Source: Symbiodinium natans
Taxonomy: Eukaryota > Sar > Dinophyceae > Suessiales > Symbiodiniaceae
Reading direction: 5' to 3'
DNA: 62,500 nt
Assembly (NCBI GenBank): GCA_905221605.1
Contig: CAJNDS010002146.1
Coordinates: 598,406-660,905 of the forward strand
The notes under the pieces are model-generated. The model was not told the origin of the DNA and ran no database searches. It was given only the letters and a program-made list of their open reading frames with translations. Both the position numbers and the translations under genes were made by a program. Below, in pieces: positions 9,220-18,494 of this stretch. Numbering within the stretch: position 1 is the first letter of the stretch; every line of letters begins with the position of its first letter.

Positions 9220-9495
9220 TCAGGGGACAAGCTTTCGCAAAGCATTCGCAGCCTTTGTAGCATAATCCACAACTGCCGGAGATAATATCGTGATTCCACG
9301 AGGAAGCCGTCGGGTCTCGTTGAAGAAAAACAGGATAGCATCATGCAACACATAAGCCGATAGCCGGGTCCTTTTTTTCGAGGTGCCCCGGACGACTGCA
9401 GCGATCACCTGAGCAGCAGAAGGGGTCACGGAGGGCTTTCTATAGGGATTTCTGGGCCATATATATGTGCATGGGTACGGTTCTACAACTTCCAC
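9220..9495 (-). CDS. Candidate 3'-terminal exon, unknown protein
   Basis: The minus-strand frame reads RKPSVTPSAAQVIAAVVRGT, then KKRTRLSAYVLHDAILFFFN and SPAVVDYATKAANALRKLVP before the stop. Composition is strongly protein-like. It overlaps the upstream frame at 9440-9724, and a splice near the (ATATAT) stretch at 9465 would join them. Confidence 0.55.
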   Translation of the reverse strand: MEVVEPYPCTYIWPRNPYRKPSVTPSAAQVIAAVVRGTSKKRTRLSAYVLHDAILFFFNETRRLPRGITILSPAVVDYATKAANALRKLVP

Positions 9496-9724
9496 ACAGT
9501 TGGCCTACAAAACTTGTGTGAGGGGGCAGGGAGTAATGCTCACAAGGGACCCGCGGGTTTGCAATCACATCTTTGCGCGAGACATATCTTTTGGTCTTCA
9601 TCAATCTTCCATTCGGGGACGTGTCGGAAATGATGTTCACACCCACCTTAGATGTTCGCGAAGCGATAAGATCATTCGATTTCTGCGGTTGGTGTGTGTG
9701 TAAGTCAATGCTGGCTGGGAGCAT
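9440..9724 (-). CDS. Candidate exon, same gene as 9220-9495
   Basis: Minus-strand frame containing KVGVNIISDTSPNGRLMKTK and RYVSRKDVIANPRVPCEHYS. Likely upstream of the 9220-9495 exon on the same strand. No family recognised. Confidence 0.5.
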   Translation of the reverse strand: MLPASIDLHTHQPQKSNDLIASRTSKVGVNIISDTSPNGRLMKTKRYVSRKDVIANPRVPCEHYSLPPHTSFVGQLCGSCRTVPMHIYMAQKSL

Positions 9725-9941
9725 GCTTCAGGGCTGACTCTGTTGCCAGCTGACGTCCAATGTGCTGAGCCTCCTTGCAAGGTGCAAAGTGCACCTTCTC
9801 AGGACGCTGTGCGTCCTCCATGGCCGCTAAAACTAAAACAAACCTTTTTTGAGCATGTGAAGCAAAAGCCACACAAGAAACGTTTGTGTTTGCAGACCTA
9901 TATAGACTGCAGGCATCCATGAGCGAGCAACACCCTCCCAA
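9705..9941 (-). CDS. Candidate exon, same gene cluster
   Basis: Minus-strand frame reading AMEDAQRPEKVHFAPCKEAQ and HIGRQLATESALKHAPSQH before the stop. Helix-forming, polar composition. Probably part of the same minus-strand gene as the frames at 9220-9724. Confidence 0.5.
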   Translation of the reverse strand: MGGCCSLMDACSLYRSANTNVSCVAFASHAQKRFVLVLAAMEDAQRPEKVHFAPCKEAQHIGRQLATESALKHAPSQH

Positions 9942-10185
9942 CAGAATCCCCTGCTAAGCACCCTGGGGCACTCGATGTTCCCTCATCTTTGAAGATCTCG
10001 CAGATTCGCCGTCGGTATGGGCCAGGAATACCAATGGGCATCGACCCTGCGTTCTCATTGCAAATCGACTTATTTATTCTTTTGAACAAAATGCGAGTAC
10101 TACATTTCTGGCTGTTGGTAGAAAGTGTTTCACGCGATCCTGCCTCGATCGAATCACCTATAGTCCGCTGTGACCCATTGCGCAT
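9898..10185 (-). CDS. Candidate exon, same gene cluster
   Basis: Minus-strand frame of 95 codons containing TRILFKRINKSICNENAGSM and PYRRRICEIFKDEGTSSAPG. A plus-strand frame of the same length (9989-10276) overlaps and is less protein-like. Confidence 0.45.
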   Translation of the reverse strand: MRNGSQRTIGDSIEAGSRETLSTNSQKCSTRILFKRINKSICNENAGSMPIGIPGPYRRRICEIFKDEGTSSAPGCLAGDSVGRVLLAHGCLQSI

Positions 10186-10269
10186 GACAAGGCCCAGGAC
10201 AGCACACAGACTGTCAGAGCTTTGTATTGTCTATTCAGGGTATTTTTGCTACAATGGCAAGACTGTCAG

Positions 10270-10362
10270 GGTTTAGGGTTTAGGGTTTTTAGGGTTTAGG
10301 GTTTAGAGGTTAGGGTTCAGGGTTCAGGGTTTAGGGTTTATAAGGGTTTAGGGTTTAGGGTC
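10270..10362 (+). repeat. Telomere-type repeat block
   Basis: TTTAGGG units with TTAGGG and TTCAGGG variants separating two minus-strand candidate exons, the first sign in the gene-rich part of telomere-type sequence between exons. Confidence 0.9.
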
Positions 10363-10392
10363 AGAGAGTTAGCTGGCCTCATCCCGCCTGTT

Positions 10393-10683
10393 TCAGGATT
10401 TGTCGTTGTTCTTGGGGTATTGCAGGGGCTCAGGCTCGACATCACAGAAATCAAGCCCTGCTATAGAATTTAAGGCCTGGCACCCCTTGCACCTTTTACA
10501 ATAGGGAGCCGTGAGCCGCAGGATCACCGTAGCAGAATCGGAACTGCCGGCATGTGCTCGCGGAAAGCCTGGAAAAATGAGATTCCTATAATTGACTCTA
10601 CAATCACGAAGCCCGAAGCCCTCACCCCTTGAGTCGATCATGTGGGGCCTTTGCTCTGCTACTGTACTGGGATACACGACCAT
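10393..10683 (-). CDS. Candidate exon with CxxC pair
   Basis: A 96-codon minus-strand frame includes GSSDSATVILRLTAPYCKRC directly followed by KGCQALNSIAGLDFCDVEPE. The CKRCKGC cysteines could bind metal. Downstream on the gene strand lies the telomere-type block, then the 9.2-10.2 kb frames. Confidence 0.5.
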   Translation of the reverse strand: MVVYPSTVAEQRPHMIDSRGEGFGLRDCRVNYRNLIFPGFPRAHAGSSDSATVILRLTAPYCKRCKGCQALNSIAGLDFCDVEPEPLQYPKNNDKS

Positions 10684-10999
10684 ATAGTTTGGTCTATATA
10701 TTTTACTTTGAAGACGACAAGCCCAGAGGTCTCGAAACCTACATGACTACGCCAATGCAAACCTTAAGGATCTGAAGCAACAGTCTAAAGGCTTGTAGTT
10801 TTTAAGTGGCTTATATTTTCTGTATTCATTTTATAGGGTTTAGGTTTTTTTTTTCTCACTCGGCTCGTTGTCCCTATAGCGCGCACCAGTCAGGCCATGG
10901 AGGCATACTCAATCCCATATATGGTTTTTCATCACATAGCAGTGTGTAGTTCATACACCATGCATTCCTTCAGGCCCAAATGCCACAAAACCGCAGGAT

Positions 11000-11735
11000 T
11001 TTAAGGGTCATTTCGAAACGTCGCTTAAATTAGGGGTCATTTCGAAACGTAACCAAAGCGAGATTTAGAGGACATTTCGTCCTCAAGGTTCTCTCGCGGC
11101 GTTAGCAGGGCACAGCGTGTCTGAAAAGCTACTTTTCTCGAAAAGCATCTTTTCTCGATACGTGACTTTTGTCACGGCGCTGTGTCGCGTAGCGTTTCCG
11201 AAAAGCCACTTTTATTGAAAAGTGACTTTGCTCACGGCACTATGTCGCGCAGCGTTTCCAAAAAGCAACTTTTCTCAAAAAGCCACTTTTCTCGAAACGT
11301 GACTTTTCTCGCGGCGCGACGTCGCGCAGCGGTTTCAAAAAGCCACTGTTATCGAAAAGCAACTTTTATCGAAAAGCCACTTTTCTCGAAAAGCCACTTT
11401 TCTAGAAAAGTGACTTTTCTGGCAACGTTAGGCACGCAGCATTTGCGAAAAGCCACCTTTCTCGAAAAGACACTTTCATTGAAAAGCCACTTTTCTCTAA
11501 AAGCGACTTTTCTGGCGGCGCTAGGGAGGGTAGGGTTTAGCGAAAAGCCACTTTTATCGAAAAGCCACTTTTCTAGAAAAGTAACTTTTTTCTAAAAGTG
11601 ACTTTTCTCGCGGCGTGAGCAGGGCACAGCGTTTCTGAAAAGCCACCTTTATCGAAAAACCACTTTTCTTGAAAAGCCACTTTTCTCAAAAAGTGACCTT
11701 TCTGGCAGCGCTAGGGCGCGTATAGGGTTTAGCGA
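11000..11735. repeat. Array of GAAAAGCCACTTTT hairpin modules
   Basis: Dozens of copies of AAAAGCCACTTTT and AAAAGTGACTTTT separated by TCTCG or TATCG spacers, with periodic GCGGCGC boundaries. Each 13-mer pairs with itself (AAAAG...CTTTT), so any strand can fold into serial hairpins. An open plus frame (11182-11595) is only the array translated. 10690-11000 has no clear gene. Confidence 0.9.
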
Positions 11736-11964
11736 ACGCGGCGCAAGGGAGTGACGTTTTGAGGGCTGGACTGCTGCGTGAGCAAGCTTCGGAGGCGATG
11801 TGGCCTCAGGTACGTGGAGGGAACTCAGTATGCGCCGCAAAGGAGAGACGTTTTGAGAGCAGGACTGCCTGGTCAGGCTTGTACGGCACAGGGACAGTGC
11901 GTTCCGTGAAAAAAAGCCGGAGGGTGGGACGGGTCAAATACAATTGGACAAGCACCTGTTTTCT

Positions 11965-12432
11965 TTACTCCTGGCTGCTGCTGTCGCTCGAACTGCTGCT
12001 GGTGGTAGAATCTGAACCCGAGCTGGAGCTCTTGTCAGGATTCTCACCACCGTCGCCGTCTCGCAGGGCTCGGAGGAGACACAGTCGCCGCTCCAGGCGC
12101 AACCTGGCCTTCTCTCGGCGCTGCTCGGAGAGAGCGATTCTATCTGCCAGTGACTTTTCTGGCATGACAGCACGCGGGGGCCAAACACCCTTCTGTGCCT
12201 GCCATTGATGGGGCTGCAAAGCCGGTACATGTGCAACACCTGCGCAGGACTCCACTGCACGTTGGTAGGGTTTCCGGGCATTGATTTGTAGCACAGGCTC
12301 CGTACTGGAATCGACGTTGCCGGTGCTGGGTCGATTTTCCTTGGAGCGGTCCCTTAACTCTCGTTCCTGCTGCCCCATGTGGAGGTATCTGTCGGGTATC
12401 GGCCACCCACACCTGCCGACACAAGTCGACAT
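11965..12432 (-). CDS. Candidate 3'-terminal exon with Ser-rich tail
   Basis: The minus-strand frame of 155 codons reads LHMGQQERELRDRSKENRPS, PEKSLADRIALSEQRREKAR, then RLERRLCLLRALRDGDGGEN and ends in a Ser/Asp tail (SSSSGSDSTTSSSSSDSSSQ-E). A charged coiled-coil segment followed by a Ser/Asp tail suggests a nuclear or RNA-associated protein, but this is only by composition. An acceptor CAG occurs near 12395. Confidence 0.55.
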   Translation of the reverse strand: MSTCVGRCGWPIPDRYLHMGQQERELRDRSKENRPSTGNVDSSTEPVLQINARKPYQRAVESCAGVAHVPALQPHQWQAQKGVWPPRAVMPEKSLADRIALSEQRREKARLRLERRLCLLRALRDGDGGENPDKSSSSGSDSTTSSSSSDSSSQE

Positions 12433-12450
12433 GCCAGGCGTGTTTCAGGA
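12385..12450 (+). repeat. Copy 1 of a 60-base dispersed repeat
   Basis: The stretch containing GGTATCGGCCACCCACACCT recurs at 13199-13263 with a few changes. The GTGTAAAGTCGGCCCA motif is also repeated at about 12483 and 12551. This points to local segmental duplication. Confidence 0.8.
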
Positions 12451-13200
12451 GGTACTAGCACCAGGTTTATCTCGACCCACCCGGTGTAAAGTCGGCCCAA
12501 CCCCTGCGGCACACAGCAAAACAAGGCAGAGGAAGGAAGTCATCCCAGGCGGTGTAAAGTCGGCCCAGCAACAGCGAAACTCCAGAGACACATGGCTTTT
12601 GAGAGCTTTCGCGCCTTTTTACAAAAATGGCACCGGAGCTGTGCACAGTGGGTTGAGAAGCCTTAAAACAGCATTTGTAAGCGGTTTTGAATTGCGAAAC
12701 TGCAGGGGCACATGGTTTTTCGGATGGTTTTACGGCCATTGCAGGGTTGGCAAGCATGGTTCTGGATTGTTTTGGGGAGGGGCATATTTGTGGCCCTGCG
12801 CGAGGGTCGCGCGACCTTGCGCGAGGCCTGCGCGAGGTAAGGCAAGGCCATGGCCTTTTGGTATGAAGCACAATAGCTGGGCCTAGGCCTGGAGGCCTCG
12901 GGACACTCTTGGGAGGCCCCTGGGAGGCCCCTGCGTCTCTGAGAGGCCCCTTGCGAGTTTGTTGAGAGGCCTCTGTGTTAGAGTTCTGGGCAGCCCGCAT
13001 TTGACGGCAACACATGTTACAGCACAAACAACGATCCGGAAATGTTCCAAAACCATGTGCACAGTACTATAAGACCGCAAAACTCTGGGTCTGATGAAAT
13101 ATAAGATATGTTGGGGATATGGGAAAGTAAGTCCAAACCCTGCGGCACATGGGCTTGGCACAACTTCACCCCGGCAGGGTCGACTTAAACCTACCTAGTG
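12450..13200. other. Degenerate duplicated region without clear gene
   Basis: Two partly similar segments (about 12570 and 12690) share GCGAAACT and CACATGG motifs. Runs of GAGGCCCCTGGGAGGCCCC follow at 12915-12945. A 186-codon minus frame spans it (12467-13027), but its Arg/Pro/Cys-rich composition looks like repeat translation. Confidence 0.4.
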
Positions 13201-13263
13201 TATCGGTCGGGTATCGGCCACCCACACCTGCCGACACAAGTCGGCATGCCAGGCATGTTTGAA
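13199..13263 (+). repeat. Copy 2 of a 60-base dispersed repeat
   Basis: Near-identical to 12385-12450, differing mainly in GTCGGC versus GTCGAC and AGGCATG versus AGGCGTG. Confidence 0.8.
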
Positions 13264-13412
13264 GAACATGAATCACTGCGGCCGCCCTCTAAAACGGGCT
13301 CGTGTCTAATCTATAGTGAGCTCCTACTCGTGGGCTAATGACGGGGGGTTTTGATTTTGACTCACATGACATGCTCTCACATGGAGCGCATGTTGCCGAT
13401 GTTCAACAGAAG

Positions 13413-13525
13413 GCTAAAGGTCGTCGTCATGGGTGGGGGGAGCGGGAAGGAGAAACTTGTTGTTCCCGGCATACATCAGTATGGAGAGCTTGGAAATGAA
13501 ACACTGGATGTCCGACATGCTTGGC
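13413..13525 (-). CDS. Candidate 3'-terminal exon
   Basis: The minus strand reads SMSDIQCFISKLSILMYAGN and NKFLLPAPPTHDDDL before a TAG. It lies downstream of the exon at 13557-13693 on the same strand. Composition is strongly protein-like. Confidence 0.5.
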
Positions 13526-13556
13526 TTCACTCTTCTCTCACACTTTCCCCGTGCTA

Positions 13557-13693
13557 TGGCGCACCTGCGCGGTGACATGTTTCACTCGCTAACCCCTTCA
13601 CCCACATTCCAAGAATACAAGTGGGAGATGGCGGACTGGCACAGGCCTTTCCACCATACTTCTTGGCGATGCGATTGTTCTCGTTGATCTGGT
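13557..13693 (-). CDS. Candidate exon, unknown protein
   Basis: Minus-strand frame reading HQINENNRIAKKYGGKACAS and PPSPTCILGMWVKGLASETC. It precedes 13413-13525 on the gene strand. A plus-strand open frame (13433-13687) overlaps but is less convincing. Confidence 0.5.
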
Positions 13694-13764
13694 GCTCATT
13701 CTTAGTGTTTAGGATTTAGCGTTGAAAAAGCGAGGCTTGGGGCTGGGCGTCTCAGATATAGGCT

Positions 13765-14190
13765 TCTTTGGGTTTAGGGTTTAGGGTTTAGGGTTTAGGG
13801 TTTAAGGTTTAGGGTTTAGGGTTTAGAGGTTGAAGGTTTTGTTTAGGATTTGGGGGTGAGCGTGTTTTTTGCTTTAAGGTGTCGACGGGAGTAGGGGTGT
13901 TTTCGGGCGCGAGGCTTGGGGGGCGGAACCCACACACCGAAGTCGACCACCCTGAGTCCCGAACGCAAAAACTCTTCAAACTCCAAAAAGTCCCGAAACA
14001 CCAAACCCAAAACCCTTTTAGCCTAAATCCTAAACCCTAAACCCTAAACCCTCAACCTCCAACCCTGGTCTTAGGAGTGACCCCTTTGGCCCATCTAAGT
14101 ATATTCCGATACGAGTCCCACTTAGCGTTTAAGGTTTAGGGTTTAGGGTTTAGGGTTTAGGGTTTAGGGTTTAGGGTTTAGGCTGATAGG
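13765..14190. repeat. Telomere-type repeat cluster
   Basis: TTTAGGG blocks at 13769-13830 and about 14130-14190 flank an oppositely oriented CCCTAAA block near 14025-14050. No gene seen. Confidence 0.9.
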
Positions 14191-14280
14191 GACTTTGCTT
14201 CTACGGCTACGTATGGGAGGCTCCTGGTGTAGCTGTCGACTCTTCTTCAAAGTACTTAAGGACCTCAACCCTAATCCTTC

Positions 14281-14445
14281 CACCCTAAACCCTAAGCCCT
14301 AAGCCCTAAACCCTAAGCCCTAAGCCCTAAGCCCTAAGCCCTAAGCCAGAAGCCCTAAGCCCTAAGCCCTAACCCTAAACCCTAAACCCTAAACCCTAAA
14401 CCCTAAACCCTAAACCCTAAACCCTAAACCCTAAACCCTAAACCA
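14281..14445 (-). repeat. Telomere-type array with CCCTAAG variant run
   Basis: A run of CCCTAAG repeated about ten times passes into pure CCCTAAA. Local homogenisation of a single variant, as at other arrays in the window. Confidence 0.95.
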
Positions 14446-14866
14446 AACAATCTCTCGGGCCTCTGGTTCCTCCTCGAAGCCCCCCAGGATCCTCTATCGG
14501 GCTTTGGCCTAATGGCCTGAAACCCTCTGTAGCCTTAAACCCAACGCCCATGAACTTATGTGTATTTGTTTAACCCTAAACCCTAAACCCTAAACCCTAA
14601 ACCTAAACCTAAACCCTAAACCCTGACTAGCTGCTAACAAATGACCATAGTACATGAGCAAGTCTAAGCGCCAATTCAAATTAAGCCTTCAGTTCCACCG
14701 ACAACCCATCACTTCCCGGCACAAGCTACAGCCCCCAAAGTACCCCGTACCTGAGTCCTGAACCCCCACATGAGAGCCATGCTTGCCCATAGAACCCGAG
14801 CACCCTAACACCCTGCATAGTGTTCTGAATCCTGAGATGGCTTTGGCTCGCACGGCCACAGCGTTC

Positions 14867-15106
14867 TCAACAGGGGGACGAACCTGGGTGCAGGGAGTCG
14901 AGGGAAACGTTTGGCTTGAAACACCGGAGGCGAGCTCCCGGCGAGGAAGGCCAGGGGAACACCTTCCTTGCGGCCCGGCATTCTGGGGACCTTACTGCAT
15001 GATTGCTCTTGCCGCAGTTTTTTCTCAATTGTGTCCGTGCCTCTGCTGATAAGTCCCCGGCACACGCAGGGAAGTGTAGGCACGGTACGGTAGCAAAACT
15101 ACGCAA
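14867..15106 (-). CDS. Candidate exon, unknown protein
   Basis: Minus-strand frame containing SAEARTQLRKNCGKSNHAVR and SPECRAARKVFPWPSSPGAR. A second minus frame (14805-15083) and plus frames also stay open, so frame choice is uncertain. An upstream piece may lie at 15025-15207 (QHERIRRSNSAQSLCVVLLP). Confidence 0.35.
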   Translation of the reverse strand: MRSFATVPCLHFPACAGDLSAEARTQLRKNCGKSNHAVRSPECRAARKVFPWPSSPGARLRCFKPNVSLDSLHPGSSPC

Positions 15107-15509
15107 AGGCTTTGAGCTGAGTTGGAGCGGCGAATTCTTTCATGTTGCAGTACAGTATCAACGTCCTGGTTGGGGGGGGTTAACCCGGAGCGAAGCAATG
15201 CTTGCATATGCGAAACATCCCTCTCTCTTCGGATCGACTAACCCATGTCCAGTTGCTGTTCACATGAAGCCCTTCTCCACTTCAGCCTTCAAAGTTCTCA
15301 TTTGAATGTTTGCTACTGTCATCAAGATCTGCACCAGAGGCGAAGAAGGCTTCTTGTCGTAATCTTCATGGATAATCTACAAACCCTAATTCTCCGTGTC
15401 CCCATTAGTTTGAGGTTTAGGGATCAGGGTCCTAAGCACCCTTGAAAATTAAACTACCGATTGGCGTTGATCCGGATGAATGACATCCACATGATAAATT
15501 GCCAGTGCA

Positions 15510-16290
15510 TATAAGCCGACCCCCCGGCACGGGGGGGGGTTAGTCAAGAGTCCCGCTCCCCCTAGCCGTCTCCGCCATCCGCGCCCTTCTCTGGACCCGA
15601 GCCCATCACCACTGCCCCCTGTCCAAAACACGTATCAGTTGAGTCATTATATATATATATATATGTTGTACATATTTTACATATAAATTTGTGTAAGAGG
15701 GACCTTTACGATGTACTCACGCGCGCGCATCCGACCCCCGGCACGAGGGGGGCGTTAGTCAAGAGTCCCGCCCTCCCCAGCCGTCTCCGCCACCCGCACC
15801 CTTTTCTGGACCCGAGCTCACCACCACCGCCACCCCCTCCCGCGCACAGCCCCTGCCTGAGACCCAATATTTTTTTTTATATTTTCGCATTCTCACAGCA
15901 GTTTGCGAAGATTAAAGGCAAATGGCTAGGCTCTTTAAAAACATAGCGTTGTCGCGGCACGCCTCAGGGCGGCCGAAACTAAATTTTCGGTGTTAGACAC
16001 CGGCTCGCCCCAGGGCGGCCAGGTTGTCGTCCCGCCTTCCTCAGCCCTCTCTGCGCTACCTGCATCCTTTTCTGGACCCGAGCTCACCACCCCTGCCACC
16101 CACTCCCGCGCATAGCCCCTGCCTGAGACCCAATAAACATTTTGATTTTATTCGCATTCTCACAAAAGCCTGTGAAGATTAAAGACAAATGGCTAGGCTC
16201 TTTAAAAACATGGCGTTGTCGCGGCACGCCTCAGGGCGGCCGCAACTAAATTTTCAGTGTTAGACACCGGCTCGCCTCAGGGCGGCCGGT
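15510..16290 (+). repeat. Tandem repeat, period about 265 bases, three partial copies
   Basis: Copies at about 15518-15626 (truncated), 15730-16022 and 16024-16288 share TCTGGACCCGAGC, GAGACCCAATA, TGGCTAGGCTCTTTAAAAAC and GTTGTCGCGGCACGCCTCAG. Each full copy ends in the GGGCGGCC palindromic module that recurs at 20.3-20.5 kb. Confidence 0.85.
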
Positions 16291-16450
16291 TTGTCGCGGC
16301 ACGCCTCAGGGCGGCCGCAACTGAATTTTCGGTGTTAGACCGGTTCGCCTGAGGGCGGCCGTGTTGTCGCGGCACGCCCAAGGGCGGCCGCGACTGTGTG
16401 TTCGATCTCAGAAACCGGCTCGCCTGAGAGCGGCGGGCCTGTCTTGTGAG
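16205..16450 (+). repeat. Palindromic GGCGGCC modules
   Basis: Repeated units with CGGCTCGCCTGAGGGCGGCC and GTCGCGGCACGCCTAAGGGC cores, about 55-70 bases each. The alternation of GTCGCGGC and GCCGCGAC gives hairpin potential. The minus frame 16277-16519 is mostly the repeat translated. Confidence 0.8.
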
Positions 16451-16554
16451 ACTCAAGGCCAACAGCGCAGCCGATAAGAACATTTGTTTCTGTTGAACCC
16501 TTTTAACACAAAATAACATAGAGCGGTTACAGGTACTAAATATTCAAATATAGC

Positions 16555-16925
16555 TTATCTGAAAATGTGGCACTGTTGAGCCGCCTTGTTTCAAAGAAAA
16601 CAGCGCGGTCCAACAGTAACAAAATTTCTCAGAGACAACCTCTAGGAAAGTCTGGTACTATTGAACCGTGTTGTTTTAAAGGAAACAGTGCGGTGCAACA
16701 GTGCAAAATTTTCAGACACAATCTCTAGGAAAATCTGGTACTGTTGAACCGCCTTATTTTAATGGACATAGAGCGGAGCAACAGTACCAGATTTTCAGAT
16801 ACAATGTCTAGAAAAATCTGGTATTGTTGAACCGCTTGTTTTAAAGGACACAGCGCGGTACAACAGTACCAAATATTCAGATACATTATCTAAAAAAAAC
16901 TTGTACTGCTGAGCTGCATTGTTTT
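16555..16925 (+). repeat. Tandem array of hairpin units, period about 88 bases
   Basis: Four copies each carry CTGGTACTGTTGAACCGC and, about 30 bases later, the mirror GCGGNNCAACAGTACCAG. Units are separated by ATTTTCAGATACAATCTCTAG. Each copy is therefore a stem-loop, and divergence is mostly compensated across arms. Confidence 0.85.
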
Positions 16926-17037
16926 AGATGAACATAGATGGTTTACTTGTGAACCCTACTGTGTCTTCAACCTGAAAAATGATTCTTGTTTAGTAGTTCC
17001 GTTTGTGCCTTTTGATCAGACAGAATTTCTATAAAAT

Positions 17038-17220
17038 TTAGCTTTGGAAACTGTACTTAAAACATGAAAACAAAGATCTGCGTTTCTTTGGAGGCGGAGG
17101 CTTGTTAACTAAAACTTTAATTTCGAAACCTGAAAAATATAATTTGTGACATCTCGTCCACATGTCTGCCGCTTTGCTGCGCGACCTCCACTCAGCTATG
17201 CAACTGACAGATAAAAGCAT
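17038..17220 (-). CDS. Candidate exon, basic unknown protein
   Basis: Minus-strand frame of 60 codons containing AADMWTRCHKLYFSGFEIKV and NKPPPPKKRRSLFSCFKYSF. Lies next to 17225-17407 on the same strand, separated by a stop and a few bases. Confidence 0.4.
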   Translation of the reverse strand: MLLSVSCIAEWRSRSKAADMWTRCHKLYFSGFEIKVLVNKPPPPKKRRSLFSCFKYSFQS

Positions 17221-17224
17221 TAAA

Positions 17225-17407
17225 TTAACTCCACGGGAGTGCTGCTTTATAGTGCATCACTCGGATAATTCCTTGAGTCTCTCTGGCCTGCTTAGTGTTC
17301 TGAATCTCGCACTCTTTGCTGTCTGCCTTGTGGTTCTTTAATTCTGCGCTCTCTTCTATCCTGACACTCACGTCACCTGATGCGCGCTGCCTTGTTCTTA
17401 AACTCAA
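17225..17407 (-). CDS. Candidate exon, charged unknown protein
   Basis: The minus strand reads RASGDVSVRIEESAELKNHK and ADSKECEIQNTKQARETQGI. Polar, helix-prone composition. Probably one gene with the flanking minus-strand islands. Confidence 0.45.
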   Translation of the reverse strand: MSLRTRQRASGDVSVRIEESAELKNHKADSKECEIQNTKQARETQGIIRVMHYKAALPWS

Positions 17408-17558
17408 AAAAACACGCTTGTGCGGTTGGCAGTAAATTTATTAGTCTCATGCTGCTATGCAATATTTCCGATGAAGAACTTCTGAAACTCATGCACTAGC
17501 AAAGGTTTGCATTTTGGACTTGCAGATTGAAAATCTGTCACAAGAAAAAACGCGCATC

Positions 17559-17830
17559 TTAGCATTCGCTAAGATACCTTGCTGTGGGAGCCCAGGATGC
17601 TACTTCGTAGTCCCAGCGCCACCCAACGCAAAAATTACGGCGAGCCCCTACAGGGTGGTTCTCGTCTGCTTTCACCCAACCGGTGATAAGACGCACAGGG
17701 CCACCCAGGGAATACTCCAAACGCACGAGCTTACCGTTTGTTAGGGAGTCCACCCTAAGGACAACACCGGTGAGACGCTCATGCGAGTCCAGAGAATTCA
17801 GGTCTCGCTCCGTGGGCTCGTCAAGACCTC
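17559..17830 (-). CDS. Candidate 3'-terminal exon, clear coding signal
   Basis: After a TTGAG|G acceptor-like site the minus strand is open for about 88 codons: DEPTERDLNSLDSHERLTGV, VLRVDSLTNGKLVRLEYSLG, GPVRLITGWVKADENHPVGA and WRWDYEVASWAPTARYLSEC before TAA. The alternating beta-strand-like pattern and rich residue usage make this one of the strongest coding calls. Family not recognised. Confidence 0.65.
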
Positions 17831-18009
17831 AAGCCAATCAAACACGCATACAGAAATTTTAGCATGACATGTTGACAGCGCACGCTATCGCCTTGCAGCC
17901 GCTCGATGGCTAAGCCAATGTGGCGGTGCAATGTTGTTTCCGTGTTGGCGCAGAGACTCAGAGCCTGCAGCGAAGAGACACCATGAACAGATTTAAAGAG
18001 ACACGAAAT

Positions 18010-18250
18010 CTATATGAGCAAGGCCTCGTCGAAAATTTCTGGCATGTACTGCACCAACTGCCGACCAAACCAGTCGGCTGGAATGGCCACTGGAGCACTG
18101 AGGGCAGCAATAGATTCCGTCCATTTGGCCTAGCGCATTTCGTGCTTACGCAAACTATATTTGATGGATTGCAGGAGTTGCCTTGATCATATTCAGCAGG
18201 AACTGTTGCTGCTCCATGGTGGTCTGGTGGGTTTGCGGAGTCCTGTCTTT
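18010..18250 (-). pseudogene. Coding-like segment with in-frame stop and frame change
   Basis: Minus strand: HQTTMEQQQFLLNMIKATPA (about 18157-18225) is followed, one frame over, by SLRKHEMR, a TAG, then AKWTESIAALSAPVAIPADW and FGRQLVQYMPEIFDEALLI. The pieces look like one protein interrupted by a small indel and a nonsense codon; splicing between them is an alternative. It lies between 17559-17830 and 18261-18440 on the same strand. Confidence 0.45.
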
Positions 18251-18260
18251 GCATTTATTC

Positions 18261-18440
18261 TCAAATATATGTTGTTTTGATAAGCATAACAATATCTGTG
18301 TGTGCTGCTAAGCAGCTTGGCCCACTTGTTGAGTCGGCTGTGCCACGCTTGTAGAAGCGCCAAAAGAGCGACACGGAAGGTGGACCACAGCTCTTCCGCT
18401 TTCGGAAGCCAGGTGACGTCCACCTGAGGCACCTCAGCCT
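18261..18440 (-). CDS. Candidate exon upstream of the broken segment
   Basis: Minus strand reads PQVDVTWLPKAEELWSTFRV and ALLALLQAWHSRLNKWAKLL. Amphipathic helix-like. Likely continues into the 18010-18250 segment after an intron. Confidence 0.5.
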   Translation of the reverse strand, partial: RLRCLRWTSPGFRKRKSCGPPSVSLFWRFYKRGTADSTSGPSCLAAHTDIVMLIKTTYI

Positions 18441-18494
18441 GTTAAAATACAATGTGGAATGTTGTTATTTGATACTTCACAAATATTTGTAACA

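Noticed and set aside
11182-11595. 137-codon Lys/Ser/Phe-rich frame
   Set aside because: It follows the AAAAGCCACTTTT array, with no unique part.
12467-13027. 186-codon minus-strand frame
   Set aside because: Arg/Pro/Cys-rich reading through duplicated GAGGCCCC and GCGCGAGG motifs; no protein-like blocks stand out.
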